From Nicotiana tabacum (lineage: Eukaryota > Streptophyta > Magnoliopsida > Solanales > Solanaceae): a DNA stretch of 64,000 nt. The stretch spans positions 131,190,997 to 131,254,996 of the forward strand of contig NC_134097.1 of the NCBI RefSeq assembly GCF_000715075.1. Direction: 5' to 3'. This document shows, piece after piece, positions 1 through 10,995 of this stretch. Every line of letters starts with the position of its first letter. The first letter of the stretch is position 1. A program made the position numbers and the translations under genes. A model generated the notes under the pieces. The model saw only the letters and a program-made list of their open reading frames with translations. It was not told the origin of the DNA and did no database searches.

Positions 1-1545
1 CGTATCGCACCAAAATCAAAAGCAGATCCGGAATAATTGGAGCACGCAAACTCTCGCTGATCAGGGATCCTAAGAAGGGGGACAGTCAGCTTGCCTACCT
101 GCACCTACGGGCATGAAACACAGGCCCCGTGCAATAGGGTGTCAGTATGAAAAATATACTGAGTACGTAAGGCATGAAAATTAGTACGTAAATGACATAG
201 ATGAAACATGGAATAGGGAAACACATATTTAAATATGAATAACTTTATAAATTCTGAAACGTTTATAATGTCATGCACGTGCGTATAAATGTCATGTCAT
301 GCATAAGTATGGGCGTACATAATATCATCAATCCACTGAGGGCATCCCATCATATTATCTTGGCCACTGTGGGCAACATCATCAATATATACCCTCTGAT
401 CAAGTGGTGCTGCGTATATAACGTCGTAACCTTTTCCCACATCCCATATACATATATTTACATATATACGTGTATAAAATGACATCTGGTCATGGGTCAA
501 TGCACATGTATAAATGAGTGAAATGCATGAAAATACATAATAATCTCAGCATTCCTTCTGGATAAACTTTTTCAACCGTGTCTTATTCTGAGACCCATGA
601 ACAGAAGATAATAATATTTTTCATGGGGAATCAAGAATATAGACACCCCTACCATTTCTATGAATAGAGTAATTTATGGAAACTGTGTGTTTGCTTATTT
701 TTCCAGTATAATTTGGACCATGCCAAAAGAAAGAAGGATGACCTTAACTTACCTGGAGTAGGGAAAACTCTGTATAATATTTCGCTAGAAAACCTTCGTT
801 GACTGAATGAAATTTTCCCCTGCTTCTTATAAATTCACATAAGAAATTGCTTCTTGTTCTAATTTTGGAATTGAAGAAAACGTTTATGGGTTCCTTGAAT
901 TTTTGAGAGGAAAACATTTCTTTTTTGTTCCTTGAGAATTTGAAAGGACTAATGTTTCTGTTCTTTGAAGTTTGGAAAGAACAAAATTGTTTTGGATTCA
1001 TTTAGTTCATTTTGAATCTTAGCAGATACTTAGTTAGTCATCATTTTTCATTTATGCCTAGGTTGCTACCTAGGCATAAGTGACTTCTTAGTCACATTCT
1101 TGACATGGTGGATTCTTGCCACGTGATTGGGGGATAATTATTACGTTTTTATCCACTTATTAGTTAATCAGGTAATGTCCCATTACCCGGTAATTAATCA
1201 ATTACCCGCATAATTTAAAGATTGCCCCAAATTACTTAAAATTCAACTTATTTTTAATATATATATATATTCTGTACATTATACTACCATGGTCATATGG
1301 TACCTTGTATGATACTAGTTCATAATTATCGGGTATTATTGCTCGACCCGTATTTTATTCCAAATTGGCCACTTTCAATGAAACTCGTTTTCTTTAATCC
1401 GTGTACCCCTTTATACTTCTTAACACTTATTTATTGTTTTTAATAAATAGCGTAAGTACGTTAACGTCAAGATGATCTCATCCCCGAGTCTACGTCGGTT
1501 AACTGAAAATAAAATTTTAACGTACGAAAACGCGAGATTGTAACA
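1..1545 (-). repeat. Tekay-1 3' LTR (partial)
   Basis: This stretch aligns throughout with 7114-8659, for example the block at 61-130 against 7181-7250 and the shared end TGTTACA (minus strand) at 1545 and 8659. About 350 bases of the LTR lie outside the window to the left. Small indels and scattered substitutions separate the two LTRs, so the insertion is not recent. No gene is seen here; the short open frames are shadows. Confidence 0.92.
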
Positions 1546-1563
1546 TCCTCCCCCCCCCCTTAG
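1546..1563 (-). other. Tekay-1 polypurine tract
   Basis: On the minus strand this reads as a purine run with about ten consecutive G, ending directly at the LTR start TGTTACA. This is where plus-strand DNA synthesis is primed. It identifies the LTR at 1-1545 as the 3' copy. Confidence 0.88.
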
Positions 1564-1564
1564 A

Positions 1565-1584
1565 AACATTCGTCCTCGAATGTT
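1565..1584 (-). other. Hairpin next to the polypurine tract of Tekay-1
   Basis: A 20-base stem-loop with perfect 8 bp arms AACATTCG and CGAATGTT around a 4-base loop. The identical 20-mer stands at 17477-17496 in the LARD-like element, and a weaker version lies at 50725-50742 in Tekay-3, always just upstream of the polypurine tract. Part of the conservation may come from coding an acidic pol C-terminus. Confidence 0.7.
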
Positions 1585-1764
1585 TAACTCTCCAAGATTT
1601 ATTTAACCTTGGAAGCGTCGCCTTTGTAACAACGCTACTACCAACTCTTCTTGTAGAAACTCAATAATTTAACGCCATATAGGACCACAATCATTAATAA
1701 CGACGATGGCCTCACTCGACCAATAACAATAGCTAGCACAAGAATTCGTACACACACCTTCAGA

Positions 1765-2196
1765 TTATGACCTCTTAGTCAGACCCTTCTCTAGAGGAGG
1801 AAATAAGTAGGGATATCTAGACTTCATGTCTTCCTCTACCTCCCAAGTCATTTCTTCCACATTATTGTTGCTCCAAAGTAATTTCACGAAGGTTACCTCC
1901 TTGTTTCGTAGCTTGCAGATTTGTTGGTATAGAATTGCAACCGGAATTTGAATTTCCTCGTATGACAAGTCCTCTATAATCTGGACATTATTTGTGGGCA
2001 CCACTCGGGTAGGATTGCCAATGCACTTCCGTAACATAGATACGTGAAAAACCGGATGGATAGACTCCAATTCTGAGGGCAATTCTAACTCATAAGCTAC
2101 TTGTCCCACTCTCCGAATGATCCTATAAGGCCCAATATACCGTGGGCTAAGTTTACCTTTCTTGCCAAGCCTCATCACACCCTTTATAGGTGACAC
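1765..2196 (-). pseudogene. Tekay-1 integrase C-terminus and chromodomain
   Basis: A 143-residue open fragment. Residues 1-60 are the integrase C-terminal domain (GKLSPRYIGPY..., then HPVFHVSML). Residues about 85-132 form a chromodomain with the pattern VAILYQQ...KLLWSNNNVEEMTWEVEEDM...YPYLF. Chromodomains of chromoviral integrases bind modified histones and steer insertion into heterochromatin, which suits this neighbourhood. The fragment is open to its own stop. It is cut off from the integrase core by a frameshift or stops in 2200-2390, so it cannot be made as part of an intact polyprotein. Confidence 0.9.
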
Positions 2197-2390
2197 CTTT
2201 AAGAATACCCAGTTATCAACCCTGAACTCTAAATCTCATCGCCGCACGTCAGAATATGACTTCTGACGACTTTGAGCTGTCAATAGTCGATACCAGATAA
2301 GCTTTACTTTTATAGAGCTTACTGAACCAGGTCTGGACCATGTAATCTAGATTCTCCAATATCAAACCAGCCTATAGGCGACCTACACTT

Positions 2391-2840
2391 CTATCCATAA
2401 AAAGCTTCATATGGAGCCATCTGAATACTGGAATGGTAGCTATTATTATATGCGAACTCAACAAGCAACAGATGATCATCCCAGCTACCTTTAAAGTCCA
2501 TTACATAAGCTCGTAACATATACTCCAGTGTCTGAATATTACGCTTAGCCTGTCCATCCGTCTGGGGATGAAATGTTGTACTAAGACTTACTTGATTCCC
2601 CAATCCTTTTTGGAAGGACCTCCAGAAGTTAGCTGTAAATTGAGCTCCTCTATCCGAGATAATAGATATAGGGACACCATGCAGTCGTACTATTTCCTCA
2701 ATATGAAGTCTTGCATAATCCTCTGAGGAATATGTAGTTCTAACGAGTAGAAAATGGGTTGACTTTGTAAGCCTATCAACAATCATCCATATTGAATCGA
2801 ACTTACGCTGGGTACGAGGTAAGCCTACGATGAAGTCCAT
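2391..2840 (-). pseudogene. Tekay-1 integrase catalytic core with lost glutamate
   Basis: A 149-residue retroviral integrase core (rve fold). The first catalytic Asp is residue 2 (DFIVGLP) and the second is Asp63 in SDRGAQF. The glutamate expected 36 residues later is Lys99 (GQAKRNIQ; codon at 2544-2546). A Glu-to-Lys change at the third metal ligand should abolish strand transfer. The rest, including YNNSYHSSIQMAPYEAFYG, is well kept. The open frame starts at the core only because upstream frames are broken. Confidence 0.9.
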
Positions 2841-3361
2841 ATTGATTACTTCCTATTTCCAAATTGAAATCTCCATAGCTTGCAATAACCCACCGGGTTT
2901 CTCATGCTCAATCTTAACTTGCTGATAGTATGACACTAGGCAACAAATTCTGCTATATCCTTTTTCATTCCATCCCACCAATACACTTCTCTGATATCAT
3001 GATACATCTTTGTTGCTCCTGGATGGATAGAATAATGAGAATAGTGAGTTTCTCCAATAATCTGCCGACATAGCCCTGGAACATTAGGCAGACATAATCG
3101 TCCACGATATCAGAGGACCCCATCTTCTATAATTTCAAACGGCGTCTTCTCTTTCTGAAGGGTGGTATCCCTATAATGAACTAACACAGGATCCTCGTAC
3201 TGGCGTTCCTTTACTTCAGTTACTAAAGAGGATGTTGTCGTATCCTGAAGAGTAATTCCAACGTCACCTGAGTCCAGTAACCGAACTCCAAGACTAGCTA
3301 GCTGATGAACCTCATGGGTTGTTCCCCTCTTTTCTGGCTGTAAATACGACATGCTACCCAT
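2841..3361 (-). pseudogene. Tekay-1 RNase H tail and integrase N-terminal zinc region
   Basis: The open part (3110-3361, 83 residues) covers the linker between RNase H and integrase. Downstream, in 2860-3110, come the remains of the HHCC zinc-binding segment (HYSHYSIHPG..., YWWDGMKKDI) with stop codons. The zinc cysteines are eroded. In-frame stops separate this piece from both RNase H and the catalytic core. Confidence 0.75.
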
Positions 3362-4021
3362 AGATCAATGGCTGAGGGCGTTGGCTACTACGTTTGCCTT
3401 CCCTGGATGGTATAAAATATCAATGTCATAGTCTTTAAGTAGCACCAACCATCTCCTTTATCGTAGATTCAATTCCTTTTGCTTGAAGATGTACTAGAGG
3501 CTCCTATGGTCCGTATAGATATCAAAATGAATGTCATACAAGTAGTGCCTCCACATCTTTAGTGCATGAATCACCGCAACTAACTCTAAATTGTGGGTCG
3601 GGTAGTTCTTCTCGTGCTTTCTTAGTTGTCTAGAAACATAAGCCATAACCTTACAATGCTGCGTCAACACACAACCTAATCCAACACCTGAAGCGTCACA
3701 ATAGATCACATAACCATCGGTCCCTTCTGGAAGCGTTAGAACTGGTGCTGACGTTAATCTGTCCTTTAATACCTGGAAACTCCATTCGCAAGCATCAGTC
3801 CATTGAAACTTTGCTCCCTTCTGAGTCAACTTTGTCAAAGGTGCTGAAAAGGAAGAAAATCCTTCCACAAACCTCTTGTAATAACCTGTCAAACCGCGAA
3901 AGCTACGAACCTCCATCGGTGTTGTGTGTCTATGCCAAGTTTTTACTGCCTCAATATTTTGTGTACCAACCCCGATACCTTTACTCGAAATAACATGCCC
4001 AAGGAAAGCTACAGAGTTCAA
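3362..4021 (-). pseudogene. Tekay-1 RT thumb and RNase H
   Basis: The open frame at 3494-4021 has 175 residues: RT C-terminal pieces ([28 protein letters not shown]) and an RNase H domain with [10 protein letters not shown], the [10 protein letters not shown] helix and IYTDHRSL. The metal-binding residues of RNase H appear present. A TAG at 4022-4024, where the frame continues from CEF into LNSVAFLG, separates it from the RT palm. Confidence 0.88.
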
Positions 4022-4564
4022 CTAGAATTCACATTTAGAAATTTTGCATACAACTTTCCTTCTTGTAGAACTCTGAGCACAGTACGCATGCTCATCCTCT
4101 GAATGAGAATACACCAATATATCATCGATAAATACAATTACGAACAGATCAAAAAAGGGCTAGAACACACGGTTCATCAAATCCATGAATATTGTTGGGG
4201 CATTGGCCAGACCGAATGACATAACCCGAAACTCAAAGTGCCCATATCTACTCTTGAATGCTGTCTTCGGAATATCTTCATCCTTAACCCTTACCTGATG
4301 GTACCCGGACCTCAAGTCTATCTTTGAAAAACAATTGGCACCTTGTAACTGATCAAATAAATCATCAATTCTCGAAAGCGGGTACTTATTCTTGGTCGTC
4401 ACCTTATTCAGTTGCCTATAATCAATACACATTCGTAAGGAACCATCTTTCTTTTTCACAAACAACACAGGTGCTCCCCACAGTGACGTACTAGGTCTGA
4501 TAAAACCTTTTTCAAGCAAGTCCCTTAGTTGTTCCTTTAACTCTTTCAGCTCTACGGGGGTCAT
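4022..4564 (-). pseudogene. Tekay-1 reverse transcriptase fingers and palm
   Basis: The 134-residue open frame 4160-4564 carries RT fingers and palm motifs ([51 protein letters not shown]). After a stop at about 4157-4159 the same reading continues to the catalytic FIDD at 4121-4132, which is intact. RT copies genomic RNA into cDNA inside the virus-like particle. Premature stops after MNRVF and CEF truncate it. Confidence 0.92.
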
Positions 4565-5496
4565 TCTATAGGGATGAATAGATATTGGGTGAGTATCAGG
4601 TAGTAGGTCAATAGAAAACTTAATTTCTCGCTCTGGCAGGAGACCCAGAAGCTCATCGGGGAAACATTGGCAAACACATTCACCACAGGGATGGACTGAA
4701 TGGTTGGTGACTCCACTTCCACATGTTGAACCCGAACTAAGTGATAAATACAGCCCTTTCTAATCATATTCCTTGCCTTGAGATAGCAAATAAATCTACC
4801 TCTCGGCGATGCTGTGTTATCTTTCCACTCCAAAACAGGCTCCCTTGGAAATTGAAATTGGACTATCTTTGATTTATAATCAACGTTGTCATGATAAGAA
4901 TCCAACCAATCTATACCCATTATAACTTCAAATTATACCATATCTAACTCGATTAAGTCTGCTACGGTAGGTCGACCATGAATTACTATTATACAATCAA
5001 TATATACTTGCTTAGCTATCACCGAGTCTCCAACAGGTGTTAATACCTCAAAAGGTTTAACCAATTCAGGTTTTATTCCAAACTTACCAGCAACTAATGG
5101 AGTAATGTATGATAAGGTGGAACCTGGGTCAATCAGTGCATATACATCATATGAGGAGACTGATAATATACCCGTAACAACATCAGGCGATGACTCCTGG
5201 TCCAGTCGTCTTGCCAATGCATAAATGTGGTTCTGAGGGCTGCTCGATCTAGATGCTCCGCCTCTGCCTCTACCACGACTTATTAGTGCTTGGGGACCTT
5301 GACCAGGGGGGCATATTGATGATGACGAATCAGTTGCAGAACCTGACGGCTGAGCTATGCTTGCATCACCTCTCATCGGATAATTCCTCATAACTTGGCA
5401 TGAATAACCACAAGTATAACAAACACCTAACTTCATATGGCACTGCCCGGTATGTTTCTTACCACATTGAGTACATCGTGGCAAGGGTGGCCTCAT
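4565..5496 (-). pseudogene. Tekay-1 zinc knuckle and aspartic protease
   Basis: Two open frames (4933-5496 and 4561-4920) cover the end of gag and the protease. The zinc knuckle reads CYTCGYSCQVMRNYP: the histidine is Gln and the last cysteine is Tyr (codon 5380-5382), so it cannot bind zinc normally. The protease has LIDPGSTLSYI as its active site; the DPGS form also occurs in Tekay-3, so it may be family-typical rather than decayed. MGIDWLDSYH follows in the second frame, a frame change within the protease. Confidence 0.85.
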
Positions 5497-6566
5497 CTGA
5501 TTTGACTTACCCCTATACTGACAACCTGAGGCCCTAAAATTCTAACCAGACCCTGAATATATAGAATGATCAAATCTCTTACTGCCAAACTGAGGGGGCA
5601 CGCTAGCCGAGGTCTGGGATGGATACCTCGAGTATTGTTGCCTCTGACCACCTCAAAAATCAATAGAAGGACTCGAAGACCTCGCTTTCTTATTTTGGGC
5701 CCTATCATGCTCACGATCGGCCCTCTGTTTCTATTTATGCTCCTCTACACCCTGAGCGTATGCCTGAATACGAGAAATATCCATGTCTGGCTGAAGTGAG
5801 ACCGACATACAATCTTTAAGCAAGTGAGGCTCTAATCCCATCACGAACCGGTGAACCCGATCCTCCATGTTAGATACAATAGTGGGAGCATACTTGGCCA
5901 ACAAACAAAACTGAAGACTGTACTCCCAAACACTCAGGTTACCCTATCGAAGGGTTAAAAACCTATCAACTCTGGCTCGCCTAAGCTCTGGTGGTAGATT
6001 GACGAAGAAAGCTTTCATAAACTCCTAGCATACTATTGGAGGGGCATCCTCACCTCTGGACAATTCCTAAGACTCGTACCAATTAACTACAACATCTTGG
6101 AGTCTATTGGAAGCTAGCTCAACTGACTCAGTCGCAGTAGTCTCCATTACCATTAACATCCTCTACATTCTATCAATAAATACTTGAGGGTCCTTATTTG
6201 GATCTGCTCTAGTGAATACCAGAGGGTCTAAATTAATAAAGTCATGAACCCTCGCACTCACGGACCTATCTGCGTGACCAATACCTACTTCCTGACACTG
6301 AGCTTGTGCGGCTACTATTGGTTCAATAACTGAATAACATCTCTTATCTCCTGACCCGACGCATCTGGTTGAGGTACTGAATGTATAGGGGCAGGCGCTA
6401 GAGCTGGTGCCCCTCAGAGCTTTTTTGGAAAAGGTGCGGTATGTGAAGTCTGAGATGGAACCTTACCATGAGACTCTCCCTAAGCCCTGGTAACTCGTGG
6501 CACTCGACTAGTAGTCTCACCAGCCACGGACTTTCCCTTCTGGGCGGCCGTACTCTTTGGAGGCAT
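5497..6566 (-). pseudogene. Tekay-1 gag, N-terminal and central part
   Basis: The likely start is the ATG whose complement is 6564-6566, giving MPPKSTAAQKGKSVAGETTS, followed by a Pro/Ala-rich segment typical of the start of Tekay gag. In-frame stops follow within about 30 residues and repeatedly after that. Gag forms the particle that packages the RNA. No long open frame remains. Confidence 0.72.
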
Positions 6567-6642
6567 CACTGAAAATTTAACATATCGTTAGGAACATGAA
6601 TTCTTGTATCGCACGATCTGAGATAAAAAGAGAGGATAACAT

Positions 6643-6732
6643 CCTATATGTCCCGTATCCTCCTATTTATAAGTGTGGTACACAACACACCCATAAACAA
6701 GACTATACTAGACACCATCTGTAGACAACCCT
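6643..6732 (-). promoter_or_regulatory. Conserved leader between primer site and gag (Tekay-1)
   Basis: This block lies 12 bases from the primer binding site. It aligns closely with 21722-21809 in the LARD-like element at the same distance from its primer site; a 26-base run at 6667-6692 differs at only two or three positions. A leader kept in a non-coding element is a candidate packaging or dimerisation signal. The role is inferred. Confidence 0.55.
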
Positions 6733-6743
6733 AAGACACAACT

Positions 6744-6755
6744 GCTCTGATACCA
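6744..6755 (-). other. Primer binding site, initiator Met-tRNA (Tekay-1)
   Basis: The minus strand reads TGGTATCAGAGC, the complement of the 3' end of plant initiator Met-tRNA, four bases inside the LTR end TGCCACGACC (plus strand, 6760). It primes minus-strand cDNA synthesis and fixes the orientation of the element. Confidence 0.93.
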
Positions 6756-6759
6756 CTTT

Positions 6760-7078
6760 TGCCACGACCCAAACTGAGGGGCCGCGGCGGGAGCCTGAGT
6801 CCTATCTTTCAAACACCCCTAAGCATGCGTCTAATATATGAACCTGTATAACATCTGTTTCATTACAAAAATAACATACGTGAAAGAAACCTGCCATCAA
6901 GGCATAGGTACGTATACATGCAGAATACAGTGGTCGAGCCAGCAAGGCTGCTATAGATAACTACACATCCAAAACCGAAAGCCGACAAGGCCACATACAA
7001 CCCAACTAGACCTACTGTCCACAAACCTTCTAATAGAAACATAACTGTACAAAGACGGGATTGAGCCACGTCATACCC

Positions 7079-7120
<42 letters not shown>

Positions 7121-8659
7121 TACCAAAATCAAAAGCAGCTCCGGATCAAATGGAGCACGCCAACTCCCGCTAATCAGGGATCCTAAGAAGGGGGACCATC
7201 ATCTTGCCTGCTTGCACCTGTGGGCATGAAACGTAGGCCCCGTGAAATAGGGTGTCAGTACGAAAAATGTACTGAGTATGTAAGGCATGAAAATTAGTAC
7301 GTAAAAGGCATAGATGAAACATGGAATAAAGAAACACATCTTTAAATCTGAATAACTTTGTATATTATGAAACGTTTATAATGTCATGCACATGCATATA
7401 AATGTTGTGCCATGCATAGGTATGGGTGTACATAATATCATCAAGCCACTGAGGGTATCCCATCATATCATCTCGGCCACTATGGGCAACATCATCAACA
7501 TATACCAGCTGATCAAGTGGTGCTGCGTATATAACACTGTAACTTTTCCCATATTCCATATACATATATTTACATATATACTCGTATATAACGCCATCTG
7601 GTCATGGGTCAATACACATGTATAAATGAGCGAAATGCATGAAAAATACGTAATAATCTCAATATTCCTTCCGGATAAACTTTTTCAACTCTGTATATTC
7701 TAAGACCCATGAACAAAAGATAATAATATTTTTCATGGGGAATCAAGAATATAGACACCCCTACCATTTATATGAATATAGTAATTTATGGAAACTGTGT
7801 ATTTGCTCATTTCTCCAGTATAATGTGGACCATACCAAAAGAAAGAAGGGATGACCTTAACATACCTGGAGTAGGGAAAACTCCGTATAATATTTCGTTG
7901 GAAAACCTTCGTTGACTGAACAAAATTTTCCCCTGCTTCTTAGAAATTCACAGAAGAAATTGCTTCTTGTTCTAATTTTGGAACAAAATGTTTCTGGGTT
8001 CCTTGAATTTTTGAGAGGAAAATGTTTCTTTTTTGTTTCTTGAGAATTTGAAAGGACTAACATTTATGTTCTTTGAAGTTTGGAAAGAACAACATTGTTT
8101 TGGATTAATTTTGATTCATTTTGAATCTTAGTAGATACTTAGTTAGTCATCATTTTTCATTTATGCCTAGGTTTCCACCTAGGCATAAGTGACTTCTTAG
8201 TCACATTCTTGACATGGTGGATTATTGCCACGTCATTGGGGGGGGATAATTATTAAGTTTTTTTTCACTTATTAGTTAATTGGGTAATGTCCCATAATTC
8301 GATAATTAACCAATTACCCGCATAATTTAAAAATTGCCCCAAATTACTTAAAATTCAACTTATTTTTAATATACTATATATATACTCTGTACATTATACT
8401 ACTGTGGTCATATGGTACCTTGCATGGTAGTAGTTCATAATTATCGGGTATTATCGCTCGAACCGTATTTTATTCCAAATTGGCCACTTTTAACGAAACT
8501 CATTTTCTTTAATCCATGTATCCCTTTATCCTTCATAACACTTATTTATCGCTTGCTATAAATAGCGTAAGTATGTTAACGTCAAGATGATCTCATCCCC
8601 GAGTCTACGTCGGTTAACTGAAAACAAAATTTTAACGTACAAAAACGCGAGATGTAACA
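6760..8659 (-). repeat. Tekay-1 5' LTR
   Basis: A 1900 bp LTR bounded by TG at 6760 and CA at 8659 (plus strand). It holds the U3 promoter, R and U5. A TA-rich microsatellite lies at 7084-7118. A block at about 8275-8520 is shared with the U3 of the LARD LTRs at about 17025-17260, which shows that the two belong to one wider family. No gene is seen. Confidence 0.93.
7084..7118. repeat. (AT)n microsatellite
   Basis: About 17 AT dinucleotides inside the Tekay-1 5' LTR. The matching place in the 3' LTR lies outside the window. Confidence 0.95.
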
Positions 8660-9420
8660 TTGAAGTCCCTTGTGATCATAGCCATTTCATCATCCTCTAA
8701 GACTGCACCTTCAGCTATTCTGAGTGCCAGACTTCTTTCCTACTTGGGAGCATCCATCTTCATGGTTTGCCTTCTAAGTTCATAGGCAATGATATTTCCA
8801 ATCAGCTCATCCAACATGAGGGTAGCAATGTTCTTTGATTCCTGAATAGTCGTGATTTTTCTTTCCCAAGTTACTCGCAAGACCCTTGTCAAGATTTTCT
8901 CAACCTTGTCTTCATCAAGGATATTTCTTCCAAGAGACTTAAGTTCATTTGTTAGTATTGTGAACCTTGTGTACATCTCTTGGATGGTTTCTCCTTCCTT
9001 CATGGTAAAATTCTCATATTGAGAATATAGCAGTGTTCCTCTTGATCTCTTTATTTGAGGAGTTCCTTCATGGGCCACTTGTAGGGTGTCCCATATCTCC
9101 TTAGCAGTCGTACAACTTTGAATCATGTTGTACTCGTCTGGACCTAGTCCACACACAAGCCATTTCATGGCCTTGGCATTCTTTTCCCATTTCCTCAAAT
9201 CTTCAGCAGTACAGTCAGATCTTGTCTTTGGCATATCCACTCCTTAAGTATTCTTCTTTGTAGTAGCCAGGGGACCATTAGTAACTATGTACCAGAGTTC
9301 ATAGTCTTCTCCTATGATGTGACCCTTCATCATATTCTTCTACCAGGAATAGTACTGGCCATTAAAGAGTGGAGTCCTAGCAGTGGATTGCGTTTCCCAA
9401 TTTCCAGGTGGTGCACTCAT
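8660..9420 (-). pseudogene. SIRE-type Ty1/copia gag, N-terminal part
   Basis: Starting from the ATG complementary to 9418-9420 the frame reads MSAPPGNWETQSTARTPLFN, then GEDYELWYIVTNGP. After two stops comes a clean 166-residue frame (8740-9240) with EKNAKAMKWLVCGLGPDEYN, AKEIWDTLQVAHEGT and KSLGRNILDEDKVEKIL, the gag (UBN2/DUF4219-like) domain of copia elements. It continues past a stop to the acidic MAMITRDF segment and is cut at 8660 by Tekay-1. The zinc knuckle and pol lie beyond the window on the left. Confidence 0.88.
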
Positions 9421-9461
9421 CTTGATCTATTCCTAAGGTGTTAGCCTCTTCAAGGATAACC

Positions 9462-9473
9462 GCTCTGATACCA
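9462..9473 (-). other. Primer binding site of the SIRE-type element
   Basis: The minus strand reads TGGTATCAGAGC, again initiator Met-tRNA, two bases from the LTR end. It is 42 bases upstream of the gag ATG (9420), a short leader. Confidence 0.9.
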
Positions 9474-9475
9474 AT

Positions 9476-9969
9476 TGATGTTTTAGACTTCAATACCACA
9501 CAAGAGGGGGATGATTTGTGTGGTACCCAATTTTTGCTTAACTTAATTATATAAGGACCTGGTTCTTCTATGTATTCCAACTACTACTGTTGTGGAATAA
9601 TAATTACAGAAAATAAAGAACACAGAGATTTTACGTAGAAAACACCTGGTTCAAAAGGTGAAAAAACCACGATCTACCTTCTTGTAGGATTTTTCCAAAC
9701 TCTCCACTAGAATCACTGAGCAAAAAACTGCATTTACAAAAACTCTTGTAAACCTAGGATTAATTCTAATCCCATTGTGGCACACAACCTCAACTGTTAC
9801 GACAACTTCAAGTTAACTCTAACTTGAAAACTCTAAGTACCTAATACTGTTTGGTTCCCTTCAAATCTGCCCAGAAATATTCGGATTTAAGATCCAAGAA
9901 CCTGAAACCCTAAAAATTTCCAATCTTGGAATTTTTTCCAATTTCAAGTAAAAGATTGAGGTTCAATCG
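9476..9969 (-). repeat. SIRE-type 5' LTR, R/U5 part (outer end uncertain)
   Basis: The LTR begins with TG at 9476 on the plus strand next to the primer site. The sequence up to roughly 9900 reads on the minus strand like an LTR R/U5 region. The outer boundary is not visible: U3 seems replaced by the Tat/Ogre LTR somewhere between about 9.88 and 10.0 kb. A 68-residue frame here is a shadow. Confidence 0.6.
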
Positions 9970-10013
9970 ACCTTAGTCAAAGTATTTTCAGTGGAAAATA
10001 CTTCAACTAAGGT
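9970..10013. repeat. 44 bp near-perfect inverted repeat
   Basis: The arms ACCTTAGT and ACTAAGGT, extended inward by AAGTATTTTC and GGAAAATACTT, pair around a short centre. It lies at the change from copia LTR to Tat/Ogre-like sequence. Confidence 0.8.
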
Positions 10014-10987
10014 CTGTTTGATTTCAAACAAAAATCCGAAGCCGAGTTGAGTTCGAGTCTGATTAAAATTCAGAGGTATTTTTCTATTTCTTTTGTGTAT
10101 TCTACGTGTATTGTTGTCTGTATTAATAGCTTGTTAATTTTTATATTTGTGTTTTGATTAATTCTGTCATTTCTGTTTCTTACCTATCTACTTGATCAAA
10201 ATATGAAACTGTTTCAGTTGGTTGTGATTGTTCATAATGTAAGTAATCGACTCGATTAAGTTCGTCGATTAGTTATATTATGAATTCTCATTTATGATAA
10301 AGATAATAAAAACAGTCTGCTTCTATTATTTTAGACCAATTATGGACAAATGTTGTAAATAGTCTACTGATTGATACTTGTCAATTAAATCATGTTTGTT
10401 TACAAATCAGTAAGTTCATCAAGTAGGTGTTATGTATGATTTTTGAACATTAAGTTCAGGGCAGTGTCAATACTGACAATATTCCTGCATTTGTTGCTCT
10501 TTGTTCGATTTTGAATTTCAGTTGAAATGTTCTTTTGAGATCTGTGTATTGTTAATATGTTTGGATGCAAGTTCAGTGTTCAATCTGAATTTAGCTCTTA
10601 TACATCAGCTATTGCATTTCCCTGTTTAGCATAATATGTAAAGACAAAATGTTTGTTTGATTTAGGAATTGGTTATTAGTTGCTAAACAAGATTAATTCA
10701 GATAATTTGGTTAAGGTTTAAGCAGTTTTGGTCTGGGGCAGTAATAACAGTAATATTAAGGGGTTTTCCGGGGGTATTTGAGGAATGAAACAGTAGGGTA
10801 ATGTAATAATAATAGTGTGCTTATAATGGAATGATAGTGGCTATAATTTAAATGGGATAATGGGAAACAAAGGGTAATGGGCTGCTGAAAAACAGGATAA
10901 ATAGCACTTAGTTTTAAAATATTCAAAAGTAGTTTTAATGGAAAAACTTTCTGATTTTTAAAAGATAAAAGGGTGCAACCAGCCCTG

Positions 10988-10995
10988 TATAAATA
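10988..10995 (+). promoter_or_regulatory. TATA box of the Tat/Ogre-type LTR
   Basis: TATAAATA within CCTGTATAAATACAGG, followed by a purine-rich stretch with many AGAGA runs, as in plant 5' leaders. It is the likely core promoter of this LTR. Confidence 0.65.

Larger units (their letters stand above)
1..8659 (-). mobile_element. Tekay-1: Ty3/gypsy chromovirus, 3' LTR cut by window edge
   Basis: An LTR retrotransposon read on the minus strand. Its 5' LTR is 6760-8659, then come the primer site, gag, protease, RT, RNase H, integrase and chromodomain, the polypurine tract, and a 3' LTR that leaves the window at position 1. Domain order PR-RT-RH-IN and the C-terminal chromodomain place it among chromoviruses; the RT and integrase wording fits Tekay/Del. 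Stops and frameshifts break every domain, so it is non-autonomous now. It lies inside a SIRE-type gag that resumes at 8660. The expected 5 bp target duplication would be 8660-8664 (TTGAA); its partner is off the left edge. Confidence 0.93.

Noticed and set aside
6744..6755. tRNA gene candidates at TGGTATCAGAGC sites (also 9462, 21822, 31752, 45677)
   Set aside because: Only 12 bases match the tRNA 3' end; they are primer binding sites next to LTRs, not tRNA genes.
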